Source: Brumimicrobium oceani (GTDB taxonomy: Bacteria; Bacteroidota; Bacteroidia; Flavobacteriales_D; Crocinitomicaceae). Taken from it: a stretch of 64,000 nt of DNA. Location of the stretch: NCBI RefSeq assembly GCF_003143775.1, contig NZ_QFRJ01000003.1, positions 57,122-121,121 on the forward strand, given 5' to 3'. Numbering within the stretch: the first letter of the stretch is position 1; each line of letters begins with the position of its first letter. The notes under the pieces were generated by a model. The model was not told the DNA's origin. It worked only from the letters and a program-made list of their open reading frames with translations, and did no database searches. Below are positions 17,960-27,091 of this stretch, one piece after another. The translations under genes were made by a program, and so were the position numbers.

Positions 17960-18679
17960 AAGCTGACTCGCCTTGGAATGATAATCGTGCTTTGAATTTT
18001 CGGTGATTTTTTTCAGCTCTTCTTTCGCCTTTTGTATTTCATCATTTTTCAACAACGAAAGGGCCAATCGATATTCTGCACCTTCTTTAAAAACACTATT
18101 GGAATTCACTTTTTCAAAATGAGTAATGGCTTCATCTATGTTATTCAACGCTAAGTTTGAACAAGCGACAAAATAATGCAAGGTGTCATTTTGTGCTTGA
18201 TTTCCCATCAATTGTTCAAAGCCCATCAGCGCTTCTTCGTATGCTTCATCTTTAAACGCCGCCATTGATTCATCAAAATGTTTTTTGCTGTTTTCACTCA
18301 TTAAAGTAGGGAGTCCGTTTTCTTTAATGGCATATTTAGCATAGAGCATGTCATTTTGTGAGGGCGTGAAAAACATGATGTAAAGAACAGCCCCTATTCC
18401 GATTAAAGGCACAAGCACCGCAGCCATTTTCAACCAGTTATTAGTTGACTTTTTGCGTTGAGGAATTAATTGTTCAAATTCTTGATGCGCTCTGTTTTCT
18501 CTTTCTTTTACTTTACCGTAGTCCCAATTGTTTTTCGCCAAGAAATCAATAAGTCCTTTCACGCTGTCTTCTTCGGAAGCTAGAACTTTTAATTGCTCAA
18601 TAGTTTGTTCGTTAGTGCGGGGGTTATCCAATAACTCCTTTACTTCTTCGAAAGTGATATGTTTATTTAATTCTCTCAA
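17936..18679 (-). CDS. Single-pass membrane TPR protein, possible anti-sigma-like partner
   Basis: A 247-residue protein with a cytosolic N-terminus (1-80), one membrane segment (about 82-104, AAVLVPLIGIGAVLYIMFF) and a C-terminal TPR domain (about 125-245; FDESMAAFKDEAYEEALMGF and later HYFVACSNLALNNIDEAI). It follows the sigma factor gene by 4 bases on the same strand, the place where anti-sigma factors sit, and has the same topology as many of them. The N-terminus lacks a zinc anti-sigma motif, so anti-sigma activity is inference. Its 3' end overlaps the end of the convergent CHAT gene by 24 bases. Confidence 0.75.
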   Translation of the reverse strand: MRELNKHITFEEVKELLDNPRTNEQTIEQLKVLASEEDSVKGLIDFLAKNNWDYGKVKERENRAHQEFEQLIPQRKKSTNNWLKMAAVLVPLIGIGAVLYIMFFTPSQNDMLYAKYAIKENGLPTLMSENSKKHFDESMAAFKDEAYEEALMGFEQLMGNQAQNDTLHYFVACSNLALNNIDEAITHFEKVNSNSVFKEGAEYRLALSLLKNDEIQKAKEELKKITENSKHDYHSKASQLLREPAFQ

Positions 18680-18683
18680 CTTT

Positions 18684-19232
18684 TTACATCAATTTATGCC
18701 ACAAAACACGTAATTTCTTTTTGGATGTGCTCAATGTATTTCTGACTGTATTGTACGAAATATTTAGTTCTTCTGCAATAGATTGATTATCAAAACCATC
18801 TTTATGCATTTCAAAAATTTGTTTTTGTTGATCTGGCAATGCCGCAATTAATTCAAGATAATCAAACTCCGCTGTTCCATTGCTATATTCATAACGATTA
18901 AAAAGAACTTTTATACTATCTCGAATTGATTTTCTGTTCTTATCCGTTTTGATTTTATCCAAACATTTGTTCTTCACCATCACTTTTAGATAAATATTCA
19001 GTTTTTCATAAACTTCTGAGAGTATTACAGAGCGGTCATTAGTTGACATTTCAAGCAACTTTAGAAACACATCATTCACAATATCATTGGCTTCATTTTC
19101 ATCTTGAAGATAATGATAGGCCGTAAAATAAAGTGGTGAATGCAATTCTTTATATACCACGGACAGTGCTGAGTTGTCTCCTGCAATATACTTTATCCAA
19201 TTCGTATGAATATGATTAGGCTTATCTATCAT
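18684..19232 (-). CDS. ECF-type sigma-70 family sigma factor
   Basis: A 182-residue protein with the two-domain ECF layout. Region 2 is at about 25-85 (LYFTAYHYLQDENEANDIV and VFLKLLE, the usual -10 binding helix), and region 4 at about 124-182 (IAALPDQQKQIFEMHKDGF, then NQSIAEELNISYNTVRNTL as the helix-turn-helix). It should direct RNA polymerase to a small regulon, probably including its own operon. The downstream gene, 4 bases away, encodes a single-pass TPR membrane protein, suggesting control from the envelope. A TATATTTG box lies upstream. Confidence 0.9.
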   Translation of the reverse strand: MIDKPNHIHTNWIKYIAGDNSALSVVYKELHSPLYFTAYHYLQDENEANDIVNDVFLKLLEMSTNDRSVILSEVYEKLNIYLKVMVKNKCLDKIKTDKNRKSIRDSIKVLFNRYEYSNGTAEFDYLELIAALPDQQKQIFEMHKDGFDNQSIAEELNISYNTVRNTLSTSKKKLRVLWHKLM

Positions 19233-19288
19233 CCCAGCAATAATATTGTTCTATCGAAAAGTATGGTTTGTAAAATTTCGTCTTCTTT

Positions 19289-19296
19289 CAAATATA
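19289..19296 (-). promoter_or_regulatory. Possible -7 element of the sigma factor operon
   Basis: TATATTTG on the minus strand matches the Bacteroidota TAnnTTTG -7 element exactly, 57 bases before the sigma factor ATG. No clear TTG is found at the normal distance upstream, so an alternative sigma factor could also be used here. Confidence 0.35.
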
Positions 19297-20001
19297 GCAC
19301 AACTAGCGATATACTTAGGGTTTATTGGGTATTGAATGTCATAATAATTTTCTGATTTTAGCGAAATGACATTTTAAAGTCTGTATAAAAAACTTTTAAT
19401 CAGCACATTGAAATCAAAAACAGTGAATGAAATAAAATTGCTTTTTTTTGAAGTTGAGTTATGGTTTTAGACAACAAAGGCACTTGGGTTTAGATTTTTT
19501 ATTTCATTCCAATAGTACAACTTTAAAAGTTACTCGTTCTGATATTGCATGCTTACTGTAAAAGGTCAGATGGTGCTAGTGTAGTTAGCTTTTCCAAGTA
19601 TTTTTAAGGAGCTAACAAACATTTGATTTTTAAAGTTGAAATGCGGTTTTAATGATTTTCACATAAAAGAAATACTGTGGATTTTGTCTGCAGTCTTCTT
19701 TTATGAAAATTATGGTTTGAAAAATTGAATAAAATATAAGAACCGCCCCTAAATCGATAACTACCATCAAGACGGTCTGACAAAACTCAGCCGTTTTGGG
19801 GTATTTATTCAGCAAGTGAGCTGGAAAAGAAATACAAAAAATTCATCTTCTATTTTTATCTATGAGCATGCTCAGGGAAAATTTCATAAATGAAATTTTG
19901 GGGGGGAAAGTAATAGATTATTTTTCGGCTTCTTAATTGCTTTTTGAAAAGAATGGTTGGGCTTCGCTTTTGGGGTTTTGCTTTTTGGAATGAGCGGTAG
20001 A

Positions 20002-20021
20002 GGACGATTTGCTAATCGTCC
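20002..20021. repeat. REP-like palindrome downstream of the RAYT gene
   Basis: GGACGATTTGCTAATCGTCC is a near-perfect 20-base palindrome. It is nested in a longer imperfect inverted repeat, GAGCGGTAG on the left against CTACCATGCTC on the right (about 19992-20035), and followed by an AAATTTCAT-type hairpin. It lies 62 bases beyond the RAYT stop codon, and related copies lie on the other side of the gene. Confidence 0.8.
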
Positions 20022-20082
20022 GTACTACCATGCTCAGGAAAATTTCATAAATAAAATTTTGAGGAAAAGGGAATCAAAAAGC

Positions 20083-20595
20083 TCAAGTTCCTCCTCTTTT
20101 CTCTTCCCAATCTTTCACATTATTCTTTATATAATTTGTATGATATAAAAAGGATTTTTCGTTTCGGATGATGTGGTCATTGAATTTTCCATGCCAAACT
20201 GTTTTTTCGTTGCCTAATTCTAAAGATTTATATTTTCTGGTTACTGCTCCTTTGAATCCTCTCATTACGGCAGAAAGTGTATGTTTAGGGGCAATAAACT
20301 CACCTGGTACATTTTCTTTATTCAGGGAATAACAGATTTCCACGATGGCATGGAAGTGATTGGGCATAACGACATAAGAATGCAATTTTATATTTTTTCG
20401 AATTTCAGCGCTTGCTAGCCATTCTTCTTCGATAATCTCGCCCAATGTAGTGGGGTGCATTTTTCCTCCTGTGATTTTCCCGAAGATGTGTTTCCATTTT
20501 ACTGCATTGATGGTTACAAAATACCATCCTTGTGATGCGTAATCATAGCGTTCTAAACGAATGCTTTTTCGATTGGGATACTTAGGTTTTTTCAT
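20083..20595 (-). CDS. REP-associated tyrosine transposase (RAYT, IS200-like Y1 family)
   Basis: A 170-residue single-strand DNA transposase of the RAYT type. It has RYDYASQGWYFVTINAV near the start, the HUH metal motif in YVVMPNHFHAIVEI (His80, His82), a basic MRGFKGAVTRKY helix, WHGKFNDHII, and the catalytic tyrosine region YHTNYIKNN (Tyr155 most likely). Such proteins mobilise short REP palindromes rather than themselves and are usually single-copy and flanked by REPs. That is the case here: palindromes lie at 20002-20021 on one side and 20758-21179 on the other. Length is normal; the gene appears intact. Confidence 0.9.
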   Translation of the reverse strand: MKKPKYPNRKSIRLERYDYASQGWYFVTINAVKWKHIFGKITGGKMHPTTLGEIIEEEWLASAEIRKNIKLHSYVVMPNHFHAIVEICYSLNKENVPGEFIAPKHTLSAVMRGFKGAVTRKYKSLELGNEKTVWHGKFNDHIIRNEKSFLYHTNYIKNNVKDWEEKRGGT

Positions 20596-20747
20596 TTCTT
20601 TTGATTTAGGTTTAGTTAAGATAGTGAAAAATGTGAGGTTATAGAAGAAGATTTGAGTTTTATTTTAAGTGGGTTGGATTGGAAAAAAGAAAGTGTTGAT
20701 TAGAAAGGGAGTCTTGGGCTTTGATTATTGGGTTTTGCTTTTGGAAG

Positions 20748-21260
20748 GAGCGGTTGAGGACGGTTTGTAAACCATCCGAGCCATGCTAGTTGGAGTTTCA
20801 AAATTTAAGGAGAAAGGAAATTGCTTTTATAAAAAGAGAGATTGGGCTTCGCTTTTGGGGCTTTGCTTTTTGGAATGAGCATTAGAGGACGATTTGCTAA
20901 TCGGCCGTACTACCATGCTCAGGAAAATTTCATAAATGAAATTTTTGGAAAAAAAAGAAAATCCATTATTCAAAAATGAGAATCATTTTTTGCCTCATTA
21001 ATCGATTGCGATTAAGCATAAGAGTGGTACGGACGGTTTGTAAACCGTCTGCGCCCTGCTAGTTGGAGTTTCAAAATTTAAGGAGAAAGGAAATTGCTTT
21101 TTTAAAAAGAGAGATTGGGCTTCGCTTTTGGGGCTTTGCTTTTTGGAATGAGCATTAGAGGACGGTTTGCAAACCGTCCGTACTACCATGCTCAGGGAAA
21201 ATTTCATAAATGAAATTTTTGGAAAAAAAATCCATGAATCAAAAATGAGAATCATTTTTT
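20748..21260. repeat. Two tandem ~270-bp units, each with two REP-like palindromes (BIME-like)
   Basis: Unit one starts near 20748 and unit two near 21021, offset about 272 bases. Each has a first palindrome (GGACGGTTTGTAAACCATCC at 20758-20777; GGACGGTTTGTAAACCGTCT at 21031-21050), a conserved spacer with AGTTGGAGTTTCAAAATTTA and GAGATTGGGCTTCGCTTTTG, a second palindrome (GGACGATTTGCTAATCGGCC at 20887-20906; perfect GGACGGTTTGCAAACCGTCC at 21160-21179), and an ATTTCATAAATGAAAT hairpin. They lie upstream of the RAYT gene start and behind sbcC. Confidence 0.85.
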
Positions 21261-21363
21261 GCCTCCTTAATTGTTGCGAATAAGCATCAGATTGAATTTC
21301 TTAAATGAATTTTTTGGGGGAAAAGCGTCTCCTCTCCCCAAGCGCTTCAGCGCAATCTCTCCC

Positions 21364-24300
21364 TCACCCTGCGAAGCTCACTTCGCTTATTCCGTTGCTT
21401 CTTTTCTCAATCATAATTTGTGTTGGAATTCTTTCTTTCAAGTTCTCTACGTGTGAGATAATTCCTATCATTTTTCCTTGAGATTGTAGGGTTTCTAAGG
21501 TGGAAATAACTGTTTCTAAGGTGTTTTTATCTAGGGTTCCGAAGCCTTCATCAATGAAAAGGGAATCGATTTTGACGTTTTTACTGGCTAAATCGGATAA
21601 TCCTAAGGCTAAAGCCAAACTGATGATAAATTTTTCTCCACCGCTGGATGTGTCGACGAGTCGGGCTTGATCGGTTTGGTAGTGGTCAATGAGATTGAAA
21701 TTGAGCTCTTCTTTTGGCTTGTAGTCTTCCTCCATTTTTAAGGAATAGCGCTTGTTCAATTTGAATAAATGCACGTTGGCTAAATCCAACAAATGCTTTA
21801 GGGTTAAGCGCTGAACATAAACGTTGAAGGCGTCTTTGGAATTTCCGATGATTTTGAATAATTCCCTCCAAACATTGCAAATGGCTTCTTGGGCTTCGAT
21901 TTGCTTGTAGACTTCCTGATTTCTGTCCTTGATTTCTTGGTCTTTCCGAAAGGCTTCTTTCACTTCTCCTTTTTCTGCTGAAAAACCATCTCTTTTGCTT
22001 TTCAACTCTTCAAAAAGTGTTTTACTTTCTTCTTCTATAGTTTCGAAAGTTTTCGTTTCGTTTTGCTTTTCTATGGCTTTGAGGTTCGTTTCTTTTAAGG
22101 TTTTTAATCTCAATTGTCTCTCCTTGATGCGCTCTTTATTTTCGGTATATTTCAGTTTATCCTCTCTGCTCAACAAAGCTTTTTCGATCCCTTCTTTTGA
22201 ATCGAATTCACTTTCTGAAATTTGCGTATCCAAGGCCGATTTTAGCGAATCGTGCTCTGTTTTCAACGCCGTTTGCTCTTTCTTGTTTTCTAGTTTTACG
22301 GCTTCTTTCTCTCGTTGAATGTCTAACTGCTTTTGTAATTCGGTTTTACTCAATTCCAGTTTATCGGACAATTCTTTTCGGTTTTTTTGCAAACTATTGC
22401 GTTTACTTTCTACCGTAATTTCCAATGGTAAAACAGCTACTCTGTCTTTTTTGAGTTGCCTTGACCTTGTTTCACTTTCAGCAATAGTTTTTGTACATTC
22501 TATTTGGGATTTTTCAGCAGATTCACTTCGCTTTTTAACATCGATTAAACTGTTTTTATATACCCTTAAATCACCCTTTAAATTTTCTAATTTCTTCTCA
22601 GTTGAATTAAATTCAGCAATCTTGGCTTCAACTTCTTGAATGAATGAACTTGTATTTTCAATGGAAGGCAATTCATAATTGAAACGAGACAATTTAGATT
22701 TCAATTCGCCTTCTAAATCGGTACAAGTTTTTGTTAATGAATCAATCGTTTTTTGCTTAGATTCTATTTCTGATTCAAGATTTTTGATTTTCTCTTCGAG
22801 TGTTGCATCTTTCTTTTTTAAAGCTTCGATGGATTGATTTTGAACATTCAAAGATTCAGATAATTTATCTTTGTCCGATTGTAATTTCTGAGCAACTGTA
22901 ATCTTCTCTCCCAAGGAATTTAACTGATTTGAAGATTGATTAATTTCGATTTCAATCTTTTGCAAATTGGATAAATCTGTTTCAATTCCTAATTCTTTGG
23001 ACTTGGCCAAAATAGATTTTAAATCTTCATTAATTGAATTGATTTGCTTCGTTAAATTTTCAATATCTGTTGAAATCTTGACCTCGCTTTTATCTAATTC
23101 AGATTTTGAATCGAGCAATGATTTTAATATCTCTTTTCTGTTTATTAATTCTAATTCAGATTGAGAAATTCCTTTGGCTTCTAATTTTTCAGCGAAAGGA
23201 TGTTCTTCGGAACCGCATAATCCGCATGGCTGACCTGCAATTAAGTTTTTTCTGTCTCCCTCATATTTGGCAATGCTTTTCTCTAAATCTAAAATCTTCT
23301 CTGCATCATTTACCGCTGTTTCTTGCTTTTTGATTTGCTCTTGAAGCTCAACCCTTTGCTTTTTGACCTTTTCCAATTGTGCTTCGAAGGCTTTCTTGTT
23401 TGTTGTGCATTTCAGCAGTTCCTTTTCGTCCTTGCTGTGCTCCTCTGAATAGCTTTTTAACTGTTTCCAATTGGAATTGATCTCGGAGAATTTCTTCTCT
23501 TCTACCAGCAAATCAGTCAAATTATTCTTGTCTAATTCTTCATTGATGGACTTGATATTTTTGTTAATCTCATCAATTTCAGAATTCTTAGCGTTCAGCA
23601 CTTTCTTATTGGAAGTCAATTCGACCTTAGTGGCTTTAAGTTCTTCCTTCTTTTGTCCGAGGGAAGAATTGTTTTCATTTAGCGCTTCTTTATTTCCTTT
23701 TAAAGTGGCTAATGAAGCGTTCCAAGTGGAAATTTCCTGACTTACTTCCGTCAAGAATTTGTTTTGGGTGACAAAATCTTCAGCGAGCTTGATCTTCTTT
23801 TCTGTTTCTTCGGAAAGCTGTGTGAATTCATTTTTCTCCTCACTCAACAATTTTAACGAAGTCTGTACCTCATCGAGTAGCTTTTTAGATTTCTGTTGAT
23901 TGTCTTCTTCGTTTTTTAATTGACCATCCAATTTCGTGACTAAATCAAATTTTGGTTGCCATTCAGAAAATTCTTGATCCGCTTTTTCTAATGCTTCCGT
24001 TTGAATTTTAGCAGACGCTTTTAATCGCTCAATTTCTGGTTTTAGTTTCAACAATTGTTCTTCTAAATCTTTGAGTTGTGCTTCCTTTTCTCGGCTGGAC
24101 TTCTCATTTCTATTGAAATTCTGAATCAATTCTTTAAACGGTTCAGCTTTTTCGTTTAAATCCAACAATTCAAATTCGGATTTATGCTTTTCGAAATCTT
24201 CATCTATCTGAATAGAATCTTTTGCTAATTTTTCAGTTTCAGCAGCAATTTCCTTCGATTTCAAATACCAATTCACAATCGTTTGAATGGAATTTATTTC

Positions 24301-25020
24301 TTTATCAGTAGTTAAAATCTGAACATCGAGTTCTTTATCTCTTGTGGTCAATTCAATTTTCGCTTCTTCAGAAAGGACATCATCAGCATTAATTTTCGAT
24401 TGAATTTCCCTCAAGGTATTTTCCTCTTTGGCTTTTCTATCCAAAATGCCTTGACCAATTTTCTTATAAATTTCTTCGCCCGTAATTTGCTCCAGCAATC
24501 TTCCTTTTTCGGGACCTTTTGCCGTTAAAAAAGAAGCAAACTCTCCTTGAGCCAGCATTACAGATCTCAAAAACTGGTCATAATCTAATTGTGTCACACG
24601 AATCACATCTTCTGCCACCGCTCTTTTTTGAGAAGATAAAATGGTGTCAGAAGTAAGATTTTTCAAACTTACCTCCTCTTGTGGATTCACCAACATTTTT
24701 CCAGTTTTGGAAGCCAATCGCATGCCCCAAAACGCTTCGTAAACGACATTCTCGTTTTCGAAAGTTACCCGACTAAAAGCATCTGTAGCGCCATGACTCA
24801 CAACATCCAACAAGCTTCCTTTGGTATTCCTGAAGCGCGGAACACTGTGATACAAAGCAATCGTTATGGCATCCAAAATTGTGGTTTTCCCCGCTCCAGT
24901 TGAACCGGTTATGGCAAATAAACCCACATCTCTAAACTGCTCGTTTTCAAAATCGATAGCTATGGGAGCATCCGATTTTAAAGAATTTATATTTTGTAAT
25001 TCAATTTTTAAGATTTTCAT
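21364..25020 (-). CDS. sbcC: Exonuclease SbcC (Rad50-like ATPase)
   Basis: ATPase subunit of the SbcCD nuclease, which cleaves hairpins and protein-blocked DNA ends. The 1218-residue protein has the N-terminal half of the ABC ATPase with Walker A GSTGAGKT (39-46) and QLDYDQFLRSVMLAQGEFASF, two very long coiled coils, the zinc hook CGLC (Cys599, Cys602) in the middle, and the C-terminal ATPase half with the signature SSGGEKFIISLALALGLS and SLFIDEGFGTLD. It follows sbcD by 12 bases and is surely co-transcribed. Its stop codon touches a dispersed CTTCAGCGCAA repeat. REP-rich DNA lies just downstream, which is notable because SbcCD acts on hairpins. Confidence 0.96.
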   Translation of the reverse strand: MKILKIELQNINSLKSDAPIAIDFENEQFRDVGLFAITGSTGAGKTTILDAITIALYHSVPRFRNTKGSLLDVVSHGATDAFSRVTFENENVVYEAFWGMRLASKTGKMLVNPQEEVSLKNLTSDTILSSQKRAVAEDVIRVTQLDYDQFLRSVMLAQGEFASFLTAKGPEKGRLLEQITGEEIYKKIGQGILDRKAKEENTLREIQSKINADDVLSEEAKIELTTRDKELDVQILTTDKEINSIQTIVNWYLKSKEIAAETEKLAKDSIQIDEDFEKHKSEFELLDLNEKAEPFKELIQNFNRNEKSSREKEAQLKDLEEQLLKLKPEIERLKASAKIQTEALEKADQEFSEWQPKFDLVTKLDGQLKNEEDNQQKSKKLLDEVQTSLKLLSEEKNEFTQLSEETEKKIKLAEDFVTQNKFLTEVSQEISTWNASLATLKGNKEALNENNSSLGQKKEELKATKVELTSNKKVLNAKNSEIDEINKNIKSINEELDKNNLTDLLVEEKKFSEINSNWKQLKSYSEEHSKDEKELLKCTTNKKAFEAQLEKVKKQRVELQEQIKKQETAVNDAEKILDLEKSIAKYEGDRKNLIAGQPCGLCGSEEHPFAEKLEAKGISQSELELINRKEILKSLLDSKSELDKSEVKISTDIENLTKQINSINEDLKSILAKSKELGIETDLSNLQKIEIEINQSSNQLNSLGEKITVAQKLQSDKDKLSESLNVQNQSIEALKKKDATLEEKIKNLESEIESKQKTIDSLTKTCTDLEGELKSKLSRFNYELPSIENTSSFIQEVEAKIAEFNSTEKKLENLKGDLRVYKNSLIDVKKRSESAEKSQIECTKTIAESETRSRQLKKDRVAVLPLEITVESKRNSLQKNRKELSDKLELSKTELQKQLDIQREKEAVKLENKKEQTALKTEHDSLKSALDTQISESEFDSKEGIEKALLSREDKLKYTENKERIKERQLRLKTLKETNLKAIEKQNETKTFETIEEESKTLFEELKSKRDGFSAEKGEVKEAFRKDQEIKDRNQEVYKQIEAQEAICNVWRELFKIIGNSKDAFNVYVQRLTLKHLLDLANVHLFKLNKRYSLKMEEDYKPKEELNFNLIDHYQTDQARLVDTSSGGEKFIISLALALGLSDLASKNVKIDSLFIDEGFGTLDKNTLETVISTLETLQSQGKMIGIISHVENLKERIPTQIMIEKRSNGISEVSFAG

Positions 25021-25032
25021 TTCAAGTGGGGC

Positions 25033-26235
25033 TTATTGATTTTTAACGGATTGTAAAATTTCGTTGAATGCATCTTCAATCGCTGGATTTTCTTCCAAAT
25101 CATAGCCAATTTCTTTGCATTTCAGCTTAAAAACTTCGGTAGGCAACAATTCCTTAATGGATTTTGTTTCTTTCAGCAATTCTTCAATTCCACGTTGTCT
25201 TCTTTCATTTTTCAACGCTGTTTTGAGAATTTCGAAAGGATAATCTTCGGCCGCTTTTTTTAATTCGTCGGTGTTGATATTGTGTTCTTCCGTTAATGCA
25301 ATTTCAACCCAAGGCGTTAATTGGTATTCATTCGAAATCAAATCAGGAAACTTTTCAATACATTCCTCTACCGTTCCCTCAATTTTATAGAAATTTCTAA
25401 AACGTGGAACGGTGAAATCGTTGATCTCCGAAATCTCGTTGTTTTCAATCGTCAGCACGATGATTTTCTTGTCGTATTTAATTTCACTAAAACTGAGAAT
25501 ATTTGGCGAGCCAGAATACCTTACTTTTTCGTTTCCCGCTACTATTTGTGGTCTGTGCAAATGTCCCAAAGCGATATAATCGAAATACGTTGGAAAATCT
25601 CCTACTCCAATGTGTCCCAAAGTTCCCACATAAATATTTTGTTCACTTTCAGACACCGAACCTCCTGTGGCGAATAAATGTCCCATCGCGATCACGGGTG
25701 CATTTGAGAAATTGATCAACTCACATTGCTCGGCAGATTTTTCATAATGATTCATCAGCGCCTGCTTGTATTTGTCGGTCAACTCTTCGAAAGATTCTCC
25801 GGCAACCGCTTTTCGAATATCTCCATCACGCAAATAAGGAACTGCACCGATAATTACTTTTTCGTCATTCACATCAACTTCAAAAACTTCATCTGCTATG
25901 TTTTCAGCTGCTTTTCCCACCACTTTTATATTCAAAGCGTTGAGCAAGCCTTTTGGTGCATTCAAAGTGCCTGGAGAATCGTGATTTCCGCCAGTAATCA
26001 CAACCGACTGACAATTGCTTGACTTTAACTTTACAAGAAAATTGTAATACATTTCCAAACTTTGATTTGAAGGCGCGTTGGTGTCAAAAATGTCTCCTGA
26101 AATCAACAGAACATCGATTTTTTGATCAATGATAAATTGTTCTATCCAAGTAAGGAAAAGCGTTTGCTCTTCAAATTGAGATTGTTCATGAAGTCGATGT
26201 CCGAGGTGCCAATCGGCGGTGTGAAGTATTTTCAT
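25033..26235 (-). CDS. sbcD: Exonuclease SbcD (Mre11-like nuclease)
   Basis: Metal-dependent nuclease subunit of SbcCD. The 400-residue protein carries the calcineurin-type phosphoesterase motifs in order: MKILHTADWHLGHRL (Asp8 and His10), LLISGDIFDTNAPS, VVITGGNHDSPG, AMGHLFATGG and YIALGHLHRPQ. A C-terminal part of about 120 residues (from about 275) should bind the SbcC coiled coil. First gene of the sbcD-sbcC pair, with a 12-base gap to sbcC. Length is normal and no key residue is missing. Confidence 0.96.
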   Translation of the reverse strand: MKILHTADWHLGHRLHEQSQFEEQTLFLTWIEQFIIDQKIDVLLISGDIFDTNAPSNQSLEMYYNFLVKLKSSNCQSVVITGGNHDSPGTLNAPKGLLNALNIKVVGKAAENIADEVFEVDVNDEKVIIGAVPYLRDGDIRKAVAGESFEELTDKYKQALMNHYEKSAEQCELINFSNAPVIAMGHLFATGGSVSESEQNIYVGTLGHIGVGDFPTYFDYIALGHLHRPQIVAGNEKVRYSGSPNILSFSEIKYDKKIIVLTIENNEISEINDFTVPRFRNFYKIEGTVEECIEKFPDLISNEYQLTPWVEIALTEEHNINTDELKKAAEDYPFEILKTALKNERRQRGIEELLKETKSIKELLPTEVFKLKCKEIGYDLEENPAIEDAFNEILQSVKNQ

Positions 26236-26503
26236 CAGGGAAGATTATATGTAATCGAAAAATCAGTTACCAAATTATGCTTTAAATATAAGAAAATTGT
26301 GTGGAAAAGGGGGATTTGGGTGTGTATGAAATGTTGCGCTTTAATGGCACGCGGGCCTTCGACAAGCTCAGTCACCGCAATAATTTCAGATCGGCGAACG
26401 CGGATTTTCACGGATTTTTTTTCGGATTTTAGGAATGAGCGTTAAGAAAGAAATTGAAAAAAGAACCGTTAATCATTAATAATCAAACATTAACCATTAA
26501 AAT
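26236..26503. repeat. Intergenic repeat fragments
   Basis: CCTTCGACAAGCTCAGTCACCG at 26357-26378 (its first part, CCTTCGACAAGCTCAG, is a widely dispersed Bacteroidota repeat) and GCGGATTTTCACGGATTTTT at about 26399-26418 are both typical dispersed pieces. AT-rich ATTAACCATTAA sequence then leads into the DUF2147 genes. A 107-codon plus frame through here is not accepted as coding. Confidence 0.5.
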
Positions 26504-26938
26504 TCATTTCCTAATCCAATATTGCGTTCTAAAAAACCAACCCTCATATCCACGCACGGCGAGTTTATTATCACTTTTAAGCCAAACTGTTGCGTCGTAA
26601 AGTTTTCCGTCATTTGGATCTAAAAGCGCCTTATCGCCTTTCCAATCTCCTCTTTTGTTTTGCTCTAATCCTGTGATTATTTCCATTCCCATTACGTGCT
26701 GGTCTTTTCTATAGTCTGTGCAGTAATAGCATTTTGCTTTATCGTAGGGTATTTTAAGGTTGTGTAGCTTAACAATTTTGCCGTAAAGTTTACCGTCTTT
26801 CTTGTAAATCTCCACTTCCGATTTTAATTCTCCCGTATCGTCACTGTAGGTTTCCCACACACCTTCAATGGATTGTGCGAACATCATCTGGCTAACAGCA
26901 GTTAAAAATAGTATGAGGAGAAATTTTGTTGTATTCAT
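26504..26938 (-). CDS. DUF2147 family secreted protein, copy 1
   Basis: A 144-residue protein with a signal peptide (KFLLILFLTAVSQMMFAQ, cut after about residue 21) and one DUF2147 domain: SIEGVWETYSDDTGELKSEV, a KLYGKIVKLHN strand, CYYCTDYRKDQHVMGMEII with a CxxC pair, LLDPNDGKLYDATVWL and GYEGWFFRTQYW at the end. DUF2147 proteins are exported small beta proteins of unknown function; roles in envelope or lipid binding are only guesses. It is the third in transcription order of three homologous tandem genes, which share signal, domain and CxxC. Confidence 0.9.
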   Translation of the reverse strand: MNTTKFLLILFLTAVSQMMFAQSIEGVWETYSDDTGELKSEVEIYKKDGKLYGKIVKLHNLKIPYDKAKCYYCTDYRKDQHVMGMEIITGLEQNKRGDWKGDKALLDPNDGKLYDATVWLKSDNKLAVRGYEGWFFRTQYWIRK

Positions 26939-27091
26939 ATCTCAAAAATAGAATTAAAACATAAATTAACAGCGCATAAAAGGGACTTTTATTGTATTAA
27001 ATGTTAAGACTTTTCCAATGAATTCAATACGAGCTATGATTTTCATTTTTCATTCTCCAATTTTCACTTTCAATTTTTCATTTTTAATTTT

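Larger units (their letters stand above)
19233..20082. other. Gene-free stretch between the sigma factor and the RAYT gene
   Basis: The first 600 bases show no gene, RNA or repeat that I can support. From about 19864 on it carries parts of the REP-like family described separately: GAGCATGCTC with an AAATTTCAT/ATGAAATTT hairpin (19864-19897), then a full unit at about 19934-20068. A 63-codon plus frame at 19957-20148 runs through the repeat and is rejected. Confidence 0.5.

Noticed and set aside
19957-20148. 63-codon plus-strand frame
   Set aside because: Runs through the REP palindrome and into the antisense of the RAYT gene end.
20998-21255. 85-codon minus-strand frame
   Set aside because: Lies entirely inside the second tandem REP unit; the same sequence in unit one is not kept open.
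22197-23740. Several Ser/Phe-rich plus frames opposite sbcC
   Set aside because: Antisense shadows of the Lys/Glu-rich coiled coil; such composition is expected from the reverse strand.
26122-26445. 107-codon plus frame upstream of sbcD
   Set aside because: Overlaps the sbcD start antisense and dispersed repeats; no domain.
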